64,000 nucleotides of DNA from Adineta steineri (lineage: Eukaryota > Rotifera > Eurotatoria > Adinetida > Adinetidae): assembly GCA_905250115.1 (NCBI GenBank), contig CAJNOI010000108.1, positions 205,378 through 269,377 of the forward strand. The letters run 5' to 3'. Position 1 is the first letter of the stretch. Each line of letters starts with the position of its first letter. Of this stretch, positions 1 through 12,283 are shown in pieces. The notes beneath the pieces were generated by a model, which worked only from the letters and a program-made list of their open reading frames with translations, was not told the DNA's origin and did no database searches. A program made the position numbers and the translations under genes.

Positions 1-770
1 AGTACCAACTGCGTAAATAGTTTGAGCATTAAAGGTGCCATTGCCTGTGTTGAGAAGAACACCGACGCTGGTCGAACCAGTGTTTGCAACAACGATATCG
101 GGTTTACTGTCGCTATTAACATCGACGACTGCTACTGCTTGAGGGTAACTACCAACTGAATAATTAGTTTGAGCATTAAACGTGCCATTGCCTCTGTTGA
201 GAAGAACACCAACGTTGCCGGAACCACTGTTTGCAACAACAATATCGGGTTTATTGTCACTATTGACATCGACGACTGCTACTGAATATGGATTAGTACC
301 AACTGGGTACGTAGTTTGAGCATTAAAAGTACCATTGCCTGCGTTGAGAAGAACACTGACGTTGTTCGAACCATAATTTACAACAACAATATCGGGCTTA
401 TTGTCGCTATTCACATCGGCGACTGCTATTGATGCTGGAGAAGTACCAGCCGTATAATTAGTTTGAGCATTAAAGGTACCATTGCCTGCGTTGAGAAGAA
501 CATTGACAGTGCCCGCTGAAATATAGTTTGCAACAATAATATCGGATTTGTTATCACTATTGACATCGACAACTGCTACTGGTAATGGGGACGAACCAAC
601 TGAGTAAGTAGTTTGAGCATTAAAGATGCCATTGCCAGCGTTGAGAAGAACACCAACATTGCTCAATAAATAGTTTGTAACAACAATATCGGGTTTGTTG
701 TCACTATTCACATCGCCGACTGCTACCGCTTGAGGGCCAGTGGCAAGTGAGTAAGTAGTTTGATTAAGAA
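1..770 (-). repeat. VCBS/FG-GAP coding repeats, about 147-base period
   Basis: The word gtttgagcattaaa recurs on the plus strand at 20, 167, 314, 461 and 611, with a degenerate copy at 758. The spacing is 147 bases (once 150), always a multiple of three, so the frame is kept. On the minus strand each unit encodes a 49-residue propeller blade. Units are very similar in DNA, suggesting recent expansion or conversion. Confidence 0.9.
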
Positions 771-3104
771 ACGTACTGCATCCTATTAAATACAAAAACT
801 TTGCTCTCACATCTGTACTGGCATATAGACACTATTCAATCGTCGTATTTTATTCAGTCTTTAAGAGTTTAACTTACTTGAAAATAATTTATCGAAAAAA
901 TCATGTCACTGAATTTTGGACAATTTCAGATATTCTAGAGTATAACTAAAGTCAGTTTTCAGTCATTCTGTCCATCTCTATGTGAAACCTTCTCGTGAAT
1001 CTGAAAAATCAACAAACTCATATCACTCTAGTTAAAACTTGCGTTTCCTTTAAAGAAGTTTCATGATATCTTCGCCTAAGGGACTCCAGAATAACTACCA
1101 AATAGAATTCACAATTAGCTGTACACTCAGATCCTGTTCTCGTTCTCGTCCAGAACAGCTTAACAAAAAAAGTAGTTTGTTTGTGTTATTATGGGTCTGT
1201 TTTTCAGTATTTCGCATAGGTATACACGGACTTAAAAGTAGAATTATATCAGAGTCTACTTGATGTTGTACTGTTAAATCAAACTAAGCACTACACGTTT
1301 TATAAATTTGTAGGCTGTGTTCTTCAATACTTACTCTACAAATGAATATACTTTTCATATTGAATTACCGTGCACTCGTGACTTTATACATGCAAAACAA
1401 TTTTCCGCCAATGTTGACTGTGGAAGAACACAAGTCATAAACAATAAAAATTCTAGTGCTTAGCCTGGTTAATTAGTACAGCATCTAGTAGATTCCGTGC
1501 AACCTCCTGGTGATTGATCGAAAACCATTCCGAAAGAAAAAATGAAGGACGCAGGTGGACAAAACTAAATACGGACCAGCGAGAAGTAATCAAAAGAAAG
1601 GCAACAACAACGATGCTTAATGTTTCTTGATAAAACCCTCGTTATGCTACCATACTCTAGTACTATTTTACTATTGAAAGTCTTTTCGAAAACTTAAACT
1701 AATGGAATCGTTAGTGATAAGTTTGAATCAATGTCAATTTTTTTAAATGTCGGTCGTCACGGCGGAGGTCTGTACCAGGAACACAATGATTATAATTTGT
1801 TATGTCTAGACATGACACTCCTACAAGAAACAGCTGAGCGGATTCTCAGGCAAGTGCGATTTGTTGATCGATAGGATAAATCTTTGGAAGAAAAAATCTC
1901 AAGCTTTTTTTCGATAGTGAAACTAATCATCGGTTCGAAAGCTACAAAAAACTACAACATATTATCTAGCATATTACTGACCGGGTGTTGTTGGTGCTGG
2001 TGTTGTTGACGTTGTTGTTGATGATGTGGATGATGACGTTGACGATGTTGATGATGACGTGGTTGATGTTGTTGTTGACGATGATGATGATGACGAAGTT
2101 GTTGTCGATGTGGATGATGATGTTGTAGTTGATGTTGATGACGAAGTTGTTGTTGATGTTGATGATGATGTTGATGATGAAGTGGATGATGATGTTGTTG
2201 TTGATGTGGATGATGATGTTGATGATGAAGTGGATGATGAAGTGGATGATGATGTTGTTGTTGATGTTGAAGACGCAGTTGTTGTTGACGATGATGATGT
2301 TGATGTTGATGTTGATGACGAAGTTGTTGTTGATGTTGAAGACGCAGTTGTTGTTGATGTGGATGATGATGATGATGAAGTGGTTGATGTTGTTGTTGTT
2401 GATGTCGTAGTAGGTTCTATTTTAGACAAACGAGAATCACAGTGTGGGTGGGGGCGTGGTTGCAGATCTTTTCTTCTCTCCATACCCTCACCCTTACACA
2501 CACATCCATACCCACACCCACACCCTCTAGCACTAAGCCAGGCTTTAAAGAAGGGGCTTATTGATCTTTTCGATTATAATACCGTTTGTGGTATTCTAAA
2601 AGTAACTCTATGAATATATTGCTCGTGATATTTAATATATAGCTAGTAGGAGCGTTTATGAACCGCTTTGTTCCATATGTCTACCAGTTTTTTTGTTGCG
2701 ATGAATGTAAAAAAGAAAACGAGTTTTTCTCATCGATATATTTATTCTAAATAGTCGTAGTTGTACTTACCGAGTGGAATACGTGTTCCACCCGTAACAA
2801 TCATAGTAATAGTGTCCGTATTGACCACCAGATTGCCATTTTGATTTGTTATATCAGCAAATAGTTCACATTTAGATGGTAATTTATGAAAACTAAATGC
2901 TTTACAATGAACTTGGGCTAAACAAGCCACGTGACAGTGGTGGATATTCGACACATTGATAGTGGCAAATGGTAAGCAAGTTGTGTTAGAACATTGGAAT
3001 TGCCAACCAGTCATTTCAGATAAATGAAATGATCGTATATTTTGTGCGTCTGATTGTGTAACAAGAAAAAGCAGAAGAAATAAAAGATTCCTTCTCCACC
3101 CCAT
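1..3104 (-). CDS. Secreted PAN / Ser-Thr stalk / VCBS (FG-GAP) repeat protein, 3' end beyond window
   Basis: Spliced model on the minus strand: exon 1 3104-2771, exon 2 2416-1982, exon 3 782-1 (continues off the left edge). All junctions are phase 1, with donor GTAAGT at 2770, acceptor ATAG at 2417, donor GTCAGT at 1981 and acceptor ATAG at 783. Exon 1 starts at the Met at 3104 rather than the in-frame Met at 3182 because it directly opens a signal peptide (MGWRRN then a Leu/Phe-rich core, ending SDAQ). It continues into a Cys-rich PAN/apple-like region (CSNTTC, CHVAC, CKAFSF, KCELF). Exon 2 is almost pure Ser/Thr, a mucin-like stalk ending TTPAPTTP. Exon 3 carries about five 49-residue repeats with the core DVNSDNKPDIVVAN and VLLNAGNGTFNAQT, the VCBS/FG-GAP beta-propeller type. 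The protein is probably extracellular and may bind ligands or glycans; that function is inference. The Ser/Thr exon is a microsatellite in DNA, so its length is unreliable. Confidence 0.8.
783..1981 (-). other. Long (1.2 kb) intron of the PAN-VCBS gene
   Basis: No coding potential was recognised. The intron is about 20 times longer than the usual intron in this window. It holds a stretch at about 1811-1857 (ctacaagaaacagctgagcg and flanks) resembling one at 63415-63460 in the long MSH2 intron, so an old mobile element may have lengthened both. Confidence 0.5.
1984..2412. repeat. Trinucleotide tract (GAT/GTT/GAC) encoding the Ser/Thr stalk
   Basis: About 430 bases of imperfect gat/gtt/gac triplets. 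On the minus strand this reads as Ser/Thr codons in frame with the PAN exon and the VCBS exon. Long open frames on the plus strand (poly-Asp/Val) are shadows of the triplet repeat. Confidence 0.9.
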
Positions 3105-3184
3105 TACCAACAAGAATGTTGGTTGAGAGAAGAATTTCACTTCAAATGAAATGCATTGTGAAGACAAAGCATTAAATACCATTT

Positions 3185-3345
3185 CAGTTTTTCTCCCTCT
3201 TTTTCTTTTTTCTCTTTCTTTTTCTTTTTTTCTCTCTCTCTTTTTCTCTTTGTCTTTTTCTTTTTCTATTTCACTCTCGCTCTCTATCTCTCTCTATTTT
3301 TTTCTTTTTGTCTTCCCACATTACAAATATTTTTTTATTTCATCA
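3185..3345. repeat. Homopyrimidine (T/C) tract upstream of the PAN-VCBS start
   Basis: About 160 bases of almost uninterrupted T and C on the plus strand (purines on the coding strand of the neighbouring gene). It lies 80-240 bases upstream of the chosen start codon. It may sit in the promoter or 5' leader; no specific site can be named. Confidence 0.6.
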
Positions 3346-4960
3346 ATATGATGAAAACCTAGTCATGACTTTTTTGTCACGGTTGTGTAGCAGAGCTTTA
3401 CTTTGAAATATTATGCATTTAGAAAGATAATTGTTTTTCGTAGTTGATGTGCAGGCGGAAAACAAAAATACGTATATCTTAAAATCTTGTTTTATGAAGA
3501 AACAATGATCACTTCGTTTGTTTATAGTATGAGACCACTTTATGAAATAACTCAGTTAAAAGACACTACTATTCAGCATTCTAAAATAATTTCAATAATT
3601 GTTCATTTTCACAAATAATCGGACATTTTCCTTCGAATAAAATATGCCCGTCCAATCGAATCATGTCTGTCCTTTTTTTTATGTTTTATGCTGTAATAAT
3701 ATACAATGTGTACACAACAGAAAAACTATCTCAAGATAATTGTTTTTCAAAGAAATATTAGAAAAAAAATACTGCACAATGATGTTTGCCTGTTATGATC
3801 AAAATAATGGAAATAATATCGTAAAAGAAAACTGTATTACAAAAAAGGATAATAACTAAATATCTCCTGATGTTGGAAAACAACACCGTTACTATGTCGT
3901 TAGAAAAATTAATAATAACGTTTATGACGTCGTTACTTTCTTTATACATTTAATTTAGCAAAATTAATATAAATACTCTTTAGAGTTTTGAATATATTGT
4001 ATGCCAGTATGATATATTCTGTTTTGTTCATGAGTCTTTGAATTCGTAAGATCTAAACTAGTGAGATAATTCTGGAACCATTTCTTCATATTACAATTAT
4101 GTCTTTTTCTTTTCATACATCATAGATATTTTTTTAATTCATCAGTGCGATGGAAAACCAGTCATGACTTTCTTGTTTTGTCAGGGATGCCTATCAGAGC
4201 TTCACTTTGAAATATTATGTATTTACAATGATGAGTTTTTTTCGTAGTTAATTTGCAAGTAGAGAACAAAAAAAATGCATCTGATGATCGTGATTCATAC
4301 AGAAAAAATTCGTTTATTAGTTTTTAATATGAGACTATTTTTTATTAAACTTAATTCCGTTTGTCAACATAAAAAACACTTTATGAAATAAATCAATTAA
4401 GTGAAACCGGTTTTCAACATTCTAAAATAACTTCAATAACTGTTCATTTTTACAAATAATCAGACATTCTTTTTCAAATAAAACATGCCCCATCCAATAG
4501 AATGGTTCTTGTCCTTTCTTTATTTTCAGTTCTACGTTGCTATAATACAAAATGTGTACACAACACAAAAACTATCTCAAGATAATTTGATTTTCTTTAC
4601 AAAAAACCATTAGAAGCAAATATACTGCGCAATGATGTTTGCCTGTTATAATCAGAATAATGGAACCTGCATCGTCGAAGAAAACTCTATTACAAAAAAA
4701 GGATGGTAAAAAAAATGCGTTAGTCGTGGAAAAAAATGCATCGTCATCATGCCATTTTGAAAATTAACAATAATATTTATGGCGTCTTTACCTTCTTTGT
4801 ACATTTTATTTAGCAAGATTTATGCAAATATTCTTTAAGGTTTTAAATATGTTGTATATTATTGGGACATATTCCGTTTTGTTCATAAGTCTCTGAATTC
4901 AAAAAATCTAAACTACCTAGTGAGAAAATTCTTGAAACCTTCTTCCATATTACAACTATG
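3330..4960. repeat. Diverged direct duplication of about 0.65-0.8 kb, noncoding
   Basis: About 3330-3960 is repeated at about 4120-4960. Shared landmarks in the same order are: tcatgactt; a ctttgaaatattatg word; gttcattttcacaaataatc / gttcatttttacaaataatc; tgtgtacacaaca followed by aaaactatctcaagataatt; and caatgatgtttgcctgttat. Neither copy holds a convincing open frame. It looks like an old tandem duplication of noncoding DNA. Confidence 0.75.
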
Positions 4961-7135
4961 AGAAACAACTAACAAGGAACATCTATATTCGGCATTTAGA
5001 GAATAAAGGGCGTCCAGAATACTCCCAAAAATCCAACTATCTAAAAAACTCATATAGTCTATGAACACAAAATATCAACGTCTTCTTCAATTTTTCAAAT
5101 CAACAAGATTAATTCTGAATAAATAAATAAACATAAAGCTATTAATCAATACAGGAAATGATAACATTTTTGAATATTATTTATTGTCAAATAAAAGAGA
5201 AAAAAGGAAAGAATACATATACCAGAAATAATAAACTTCGCAATAAGAGGCATTTGGAATTTTCTTCTTCTTTATCAAACTAGTTTAGAAATGGTGATGT
5301 AGTTTTATAATAAGTATTATGAAGATGTTACATTGTAATTGATGAGAAAAAATCGTTAAAAATTACAAATTTAGCTTCATAATAGTTATTGTAAAGTTAC
5401 TACATCACAATGACAGACAAAAACCTTGTAGAAATACAGAAAAAAAATTGAGAGAACGTTTGAACAAACAGAAAGGAGAAAAAGAAAAAAAAGCTTCTTG
5501 CTAAAGAAGTATAGTTTACAATGAATAAGTGGTGATATATAGTGATAAACCCATGTGAGGCGATGTGTTCATGAAACAAGAGAAATTTTCTAAACTTATA
5601 TGACAGATGCTGTTCATAGAATAATTAGGATACTCATTGAATTGAAATAAAAAATATTCTGTTGACCATAATTCAAACCCTTTCATCAAAAAAGACTACA
5701 TTGAGAACACCAAAAATCGAATTCATATTTGAATCGGCTTTTTTCATCATAAAGAACTACTCATAATTAAAATTTTGTATGAGAACTTGCAGCTTCTATA
5801 TAAATCATCATTTTATTCATAATCGACTTCTATCGGTATTGTTTTCGAACACTTCTTATTATTTTTGGTTCATGATTCGACGATTTTTCTTAAAACATCA
5901 AAATTTATTTACAATGGAATACAATAAATCATTGATTCTTGAAAACAATTTTATTTTGTAACAGTCATATAAATCAGACGTAATAAATTTTTTGATATTC
6001 TTTTAAAAGTACTGACACACTCTTATGAACAATATTAAAAAGAAATATTTTATTTTATTAATCAGCGAACAATATTCTAAACTATAATATCAGTAATTAA
6101 TTCCGTTTGGTCAGTGAATCGTCACATTTAGATCAGTACTCCCCATGCTGTAACATCCCTCAATTGCCACATATATATATATGGATCTATTTATCGTCTA
6201 TGTTTCTTCTTGACCTAGTTTTCAGATATTATTACATCTATTCGATATCTTATAGTTATGTCATAGATGACCATATAGTCTTCAGTGACTGTTTTTTAAT
6301 TTAAGGCTCTCCCTTCGCCGGATAAAAAAAAGCAATTTTCGTTAGAAATGTCAATTTGGAGATTTATAAGTAGTCAGATAGCCCATACTCTGTACTTTCG
6401 AATGCGTTATGATTTATTGGTTTTATGATAGTTTCTGAAGGTTTTACAGCGGTTTTTATAATACACCCTACATTAAAAATGTTTTTTAGGACTTCAACTA
6501 TTGAAACTATTTGAGTTTTTCTCTATACCACTTTTTAAAGAAAAAAACCATATTAATCAAAGTATAACCGTGTTTTGCGGTTTTATCGAAACTGTTTTTG
6601 TGTTTGACCTCCCCGTATGAGAAAGATTTTTTCGTCGTTTTAAATGCTGCAAAGTTTGGAAAGGTTTTTAAATGAAGTAAAAGCTCAGCGGTTCAACCTA
6701 ACAAAGCCAAAATTTTTGTTTTCAATTTAGTTGCTTACAAAAAAGTGGAGTTTTGTGACCTGATTTTTGAAATTTTTTTCACAAAAAAATCTCTGAAAAA
6801 AATTCACTTTTTCAAAAAAATGCTGTTGTTACGTTGTAGCGGCAAGCTTTTTCTACAGTTTGGCACACGGACACCTGGTTTTTAACTTTTCACATTTGGA
6901 TAACCCTCGCAAAGCCCGATATAATGAGCTCAGCTGAGGGTGTGGCTGAGATATTACCTCTCATCCCACACCGACATCGACCCTTCAAAAGGGCACCGAG
7001 ATCGACCTCCAAAAGACAAAAAAAAACATTGTTTATTCAGTAAATTTTCGTTACTTTTAATTCTAGTATTATATAAATAGAAAAATTACTGATCAAAAAA
7101 TACGGATCATTTAAACAGGACATATATTCAATCTA
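4961..7135. other. Gene-poor stretch, no gene seen
   Basis: AT-rich DNA with scattered stops in all frames. About 6830-7010 is less AT-rich and contains a short imperfect inverted repeat (accctc ... gagggt, 6902-6942). It may be a fragment of an old element, but no terminal repeats or coding remains were found. Confidence 0.5.
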
Positions 7136-10100
7136 TCAAACGATCACACTACAATTCTCAGCTCTGATCTGCTGCAACCTAGTTGCACTCGCAGAAATGA
7201 GGATTGCTATTAAAAGTAATAAAAGGAAAACGACGATTGCAAGTGGCACCATCACGACGGAAATAACCTTTCTTATTACTGTTATAACACCAATCAGAAC
7301 ATTTACCACAATGTGCACAAGCTCGACCGCTACAACCAAGTTGCTCTTGAGAAAGTGATACAGTTGCTCGTGCATCTTCTAAATGAAAATATGTATTATT
7401 TATTAAAACTTAACAAGACTGCTCACTACTCTATTCCGAAATAGCATATTTTTTTTATGAATTCTTTTACAATTGAATAACTGTGTTAGTACAAAGGCGA
7501 GATCAAATTATACGATTTTAGGTGATAAAAATTAAAAAAACCATTAGAGCCATTTGAGAGATATCATCAGTTGTTCTGTTGATGGAACAAAAAGATTTCA
7601 TACTGTTTTCTGCTTGAATGAATTTATCAATCAATAACAAAGGATCTCCAAAGATTTTGTAGAGCTGTTAAGAGTGCTTCATCATACAGTCAATAGTTGA
7701 TGATATTCATACAACTCAAGGAAAATTTCTAGCAATTAAATTTTCAGTTGTTTAGCGTTAACTCAAACCTTATTTTGAATCTTCTCTCGTTACTCTAAAC
7801 AGTCTCAATCATCTACGACTTTGATCTATTTTTCTTAGAAGAGCTAATTAACAGAACCAACGACTAAGATCAAAGATATAATGTTTTATAGAACTAGAAA
7901 GACGAAAAATATATCACTAGATAGTTCGTTCATTGATAATTCTAATCATAGATATTATCAATTTATATGTAGGAAACATATTGATAAGAAAGAAAATAAT
8001 TGATCTAATCCTTATTCATTATTTTGATGAGCGATAGATTTAGTGGTATTTAGTATATATAAACTGAGTAAGTGATTATTCTTGTTCTGTTCCGTTTAAT
8101 ATACAGAACGAATTTTGAAGAGAAATAGATGTTAGACATGTAAATGATTCTTAATCATTTTCTGATCTATATTTCAGATGATCAACTAAAGTCTCTTACC
8201 AATTTTATTATCATTGCACGAACTATGATCTGTATTCTCTGCATCTCGAGTCAATGTTTTTTGAAAAATAACATACTGAAAATTTATTTAAACTGGACGT
8301 CCGAAACATACCTTTTAGTATTATTGGTGTTTGTTGACGTTCAACTTCAAGATGTTTTTCTCGAACGTAGATAATACGATTCCATTCTATTTTTTCACTT
8401 TCTTCTTTATCAAGTTCAATTATAGTTTCTTGAGAAAGTTGAGTCAGGTCTACATTAAACTGATGAATCCTCTGTTTAAGTTTTGTCAAATCATGTTCAA
8501 CATAGTTCTCAGTTTTTTTCAAATCAGCTAACTTGTCTGAGAAGCCTTTGAATTCATTTGTAATTTTCACAGATTTTGAATTCATTAGCTGATTAGCTTG
8601 CTGACGCGCATGCTCGGCTGTTTGTCGTACTTTTTCAATTGTAACCCTTTCCCATGCATTGATTTCCTCAATTAATGGACTGATTGAGTTGTTCGGTTTT
8701 ATTGCTCTGTTAATTTTCTCTTGTAGTTTATCACGCTCTTCAACAAGTTCATCCATCTCAGTAAATAATATTTCACGATGACCTTTGAAATCCTTTGTGC
8801 AGAAGTAACCATCACAACCTATGCAATGCATTACTCCTATTGGTTTTTGGCAAGTGGAGCATTGATTTGATTTTGACATTTCTATAAGTATAATATGATA
8901 GAATATCATTTATGAACATTGATCATAGTAGAGAATCTGCTTACATTATGTATTATAGTTGTGAAACGGATGTGGTCGATATCGACTTTTAGAAATATAT
9001 ACGAAATAAAAAGATTATGAATCTAAAATTGTCGAAGTAAGGACAAAATATATAATCTTGTTTTTATCAGTATTAATAGTAGAAAAGTTTCAAAATAATA
9101 TCATTAGTAACCATACTTCTAGTCTAATTTGCAACTATAATATACCTCCTGTATTTAATAATAATATTGCAGTAACTCCTTTTAACGTCGCACAATGATA
9201 AAAGAAACTCTTCAAAGATGAAAGAAAGTCCACCTCCTGAATCTAGCCCTGTTCGATAAACAAAAACTCCAGTTCAAGCTCAACTAGTATTATTCTTTGG
9301 TAATTCAATAATACATACTTTTCTTTGAAATAATCACTGTAGCAGATATTTTTTAATCTTAACTATTTCGTTAATGTTTTATAATTTTGTTTTTTCGCTT
9401 TTGTGTGAGGAAGAAACGAAAAGTGAATTTATATTTATTTCGATCAACCAAAGAAAAGAAAAAACCAACATAAATTACCTTTCATAGCCCTTATCAAAGA
9501 ACAGAGACATGTACGTCATTCTTTTGTTGATAAACTAATGCAAACGAAAGATATTGTAAAATGATGTTGAGATTACAGGTAGCAATAAAAAAACATTGTA
9601 TTACAATATTGTAACTTCCATTCATCTGAAGAGAATCGCTCACAGAGAATTTTCAACTACTTTCATAGTCATTACTATGTTGTCAATACAAAAAAGCAAA
9701 ATTATGTAACTCAAAGCCTAAAACAGAAGAAGTAGACAAATCGTCTATGCAAAGAACTTCTATGATAGTTATCCTTAACTAACACATGCAGTCGAATATA
9801 TTACATTCTTTCGAAATCTATTATTGTAAGCAAGTGAAAAATAAACAACAAAGAAATCATAGAAAGTTTTGTCACTTTGGTTTTTGTATTAGCCATCGAT
9901 CATTAACAATAGTTTCAGAAACCGAATTTTTTCTCTCGGATCAACTAAACATGATTTCCTATGTGTTTTGTCTGCTGATATTATCTAAAATCAAATTACT
10001 TAAAAACTATGGTATCTATATTTTAGCAACATACAGGTCTTGCATAGGTCCTTCATTCTTCTTTTTTACTTTTCATACAAAGAGCTGAGAGAAATCTTCG

Positions 10101-10250
10101 AAAAACTATGAGTAATACTGAGTTTAACAGCTTCAAGAGTCCCTAAAAATTAGTTATTTCATCGCAAGTTCAATAAAACGTGTACTATTTTTATATTAAG
10201 CGATATAAAAGTCTTTGGACAAATGTTAGGCTTTATGTTAAACCATATTA
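7130..10250. repeat. Segmental duplication, copy 1 (partner about 12,240-15,640)
   Basis: Matches to copy 2 run through the last exon and long intron of the B-box gene, the mini-exon, the end of exon 1, about 0.6 kb upstream, and again from 9775 to 10250 (ctaacacatgca, then ttacattctttcgaaatcta). The intervening sequence differs: copy 2 carries an inserted mosaic at 14.1-15.17 kb. Confidence 0.85.
7179..8879 (-). CDS. B-box zinc-finger coiled-coil (TRIM-like) protein with a Cys-rich tail
   Basis: Exons on the minus strand: 8879-8312, a 39-base mini-exon 8238-8200, and 7378-7179, giving 268 aa; all junctions are phase 1. The start is the Met of MSKSNQC, just after a splice-acceptor-like TATAGAA. 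Residues about 7-38 form a B-box-like zinc site (CSTCQKPIG, HCIGCDGYFCTKDFKGH). Residues about 45-175 are charged and heptad-like, predicted coiled coil. The tail has a Cys cluster (LGCSGRACAHCGKCSDWCYN). There is no RING and no NHL or SPRY domain, so ubiquitin-ligase activity is not supported; a scaffold role is possible. The last intron (7379-8199) is unusually long. The whole locus is duplicated at 12.28-13.9 kb. Confidence 0.75.
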
Positions 10251-12283
10251 TTTGTTTGCTACAAAATCTAGCAATCTTTTACATTTTAAAAACGTTGATT
10301 GTTAATTTTGTTATAGATCAAAATTAAATTGTGATATTTTGATCATTTAGGTTTATTTATGAAGATTTTTTTTTAAGTTCGATGAAAGTATTGTGATTTA
10401 TTTATCATTATTATTAGTATACACCGATCCTGATAAATCGATCATAATCACCAAATACCGTGAGTTTATATCTTTTATTTTTCTATTAAAAAATCTAATT
10501 GTTTAGAATATAGCTTGAACAAGTAAATCATTTTTTAAAAAAATCTTTGTGTTCTATGTGTATTATCAAGTTTTCGAATACTTCAGCTGTGTGTAATTTA
10601 TATAGTGATATCAACGCAAAAAACTTTGATAATCTTCTTAATACATTTTTTTTCTTCATTAACACTTGATAATTGGTATTTGATACACCAAGTATGTTCT
10701 GAACGTAATTACTCGCATTTTCAACTCGTTTTTTTCTTTATTTTATTTTTTTTTCTTGTTACAGAATTTGATAAGATAAATATTTTAGATAAATTAATAA
10801 TCATAAGAAAATTTAGTGGATAGTTTTGAGAACTATGAACAATTGATCCAACTAGAACAAAAAACAATTAAATTCATGGTAATTAATCAAGAAAAGCGAA
10901 AAGTGATTGTGAAGAAATGATCAAGTTTGAAATATATAATCCGAAATCTACTATCTTATTAGTTTTTCTTTCTAGTAAGATAAGATCACGCTATGTGAAT
11001 TGTTATACTAATATACATATAAAGCATTTAGTAAAGTGAAATTGTTTACAGAATCAAGTTTTACGAAACTTATATAAAATATCATGATTTACATCTTCCA
11101 AATCAAATGAAAATATTATTGAAATAGAATTCTAGAGATCAAAAGTCGATACATGTTTTATCGACATCTAAGGGATGATATTTAAAAATAGAGTTTCAAT
11201 AAGATAATCCTTTTTAGTTGTTCTATATAGATCAGAAGCAGTTGTCTTTAATCGAGTGTGTTAAGACAAAAAAAGAAACATTTCATTATGCGAAATCTTT
11301 CGTTATTATCCAGTCATTAAAATAATTATGATTTTCTACTGTTGAGAATAATCCATAAATTCCTCTTTTTTTTATTATCATATAGGCAAACATACTATTG
11401 ATGATATTAAAATATTTGTTAAGTGCATAATTACATTTTACAAATCATATTCGCTTGAGGAATGCGAAACAAAGATATTTTCTGATCAATTTGTAAAAAA
11501 CGTCTTGTTTTCATAAATTATTTCGTTTCAAAGCATTGTGATCAATGAATATTTTCGAAGTTAAGATAAACAGTCTTTCCATGTAACAAGCTCTATTAAA
11601 GAATGAACAGATATGACATGCTAAGCTTCATATAAATTACAAACCGATTTTTGGCTAATGTGTTTGAGAACTCAAGAATTCCTGCATCTCTTTGTTTGGG
11701 TCTATATAAGAGTATAACATATAATCGATATATAACGCATCCTTTCCTTTCATTATAGTTTCTGGTACTCACCAGCTATTCCTAACTTTTTAGCTTTTGA
11801 ACACTCCTCACGGTTATAGTGAACATCATTATAAATTGCACGACTTTTTTAAATACATATCTATATCGGTTCAAGGCTATAGCATCGCTGCAGAGATGAT
11901 AATTACAAATTGGTGACTTGAAATTCTCTTCCAAAGCTACAATCGTCAAACTAAACTTAGCATAGTTATTATACATCATTTTTCACACGATATACTTCTC
12001 GTTTTCTAAGTAGTGAGAAGCACTACAACAAAATGTTATAAACAACCTACCTTTTTTTAATCTGTTTCTTACAAATGTTCACTTGTTTAGATATCAAAAT
12101 CATGCTCTTTAAACTGTTTTCTTGATTAGTACAAAAATATACAAAATATACAAAATATACAAAATATACAAAATATACAAAAATATACAAGAAATATACA
12201 AAAATATTCAGTGAATCAAAAAAATCACAAGCTAAATCAACAATCGTCATCTACTGCATTCTATTTACAGTTCCTGAGATCAG
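8880..12283. other. Intergenic, no gene seen; part belongs to a segmental duplication
   Basis: 8880-9540 matches 13422-14030 and about 9775-10250 matches about 15176-15640. From about 10250 to 12120 the DNA is AT-rich with no supported gene. A 9-base microsatellite follows. Confidence 0.55.
12130..12210. repeat. Microsatellite, unit about aaaatatac
   Basis: Seven or more near-perfect 9-base units. The minus strand reads as VYF repeats, which are not a real protein. It lies at the left edge of the second copy of the B-box locus. Confidence 0.9.

Noticed and set aside
1063..1263. Small plus-strand frame as a gene
   Set aside because: It lies within the intron of the PAN-VCBS gene with no family features or splice context.
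2026..2613. Long plus-strand frame rich in Asp and Val
   Set aside because: It is the complement of the Ser/Thr triplet repeat; the minus strand has matching splice phases with two domain exons.
6902..6942. Short inverted repeat as a Helitron end
   Set aside because: No CTRR end, no partner terminus and only a 6-bp stem.
7136..7375. Very hydrophobic minus-strand frame that looks like a membrane peptide
   Set aside because: It overlaps the last exon of the B-box gene in another frame; the spliced frame is Cys-rich and joins in phase.
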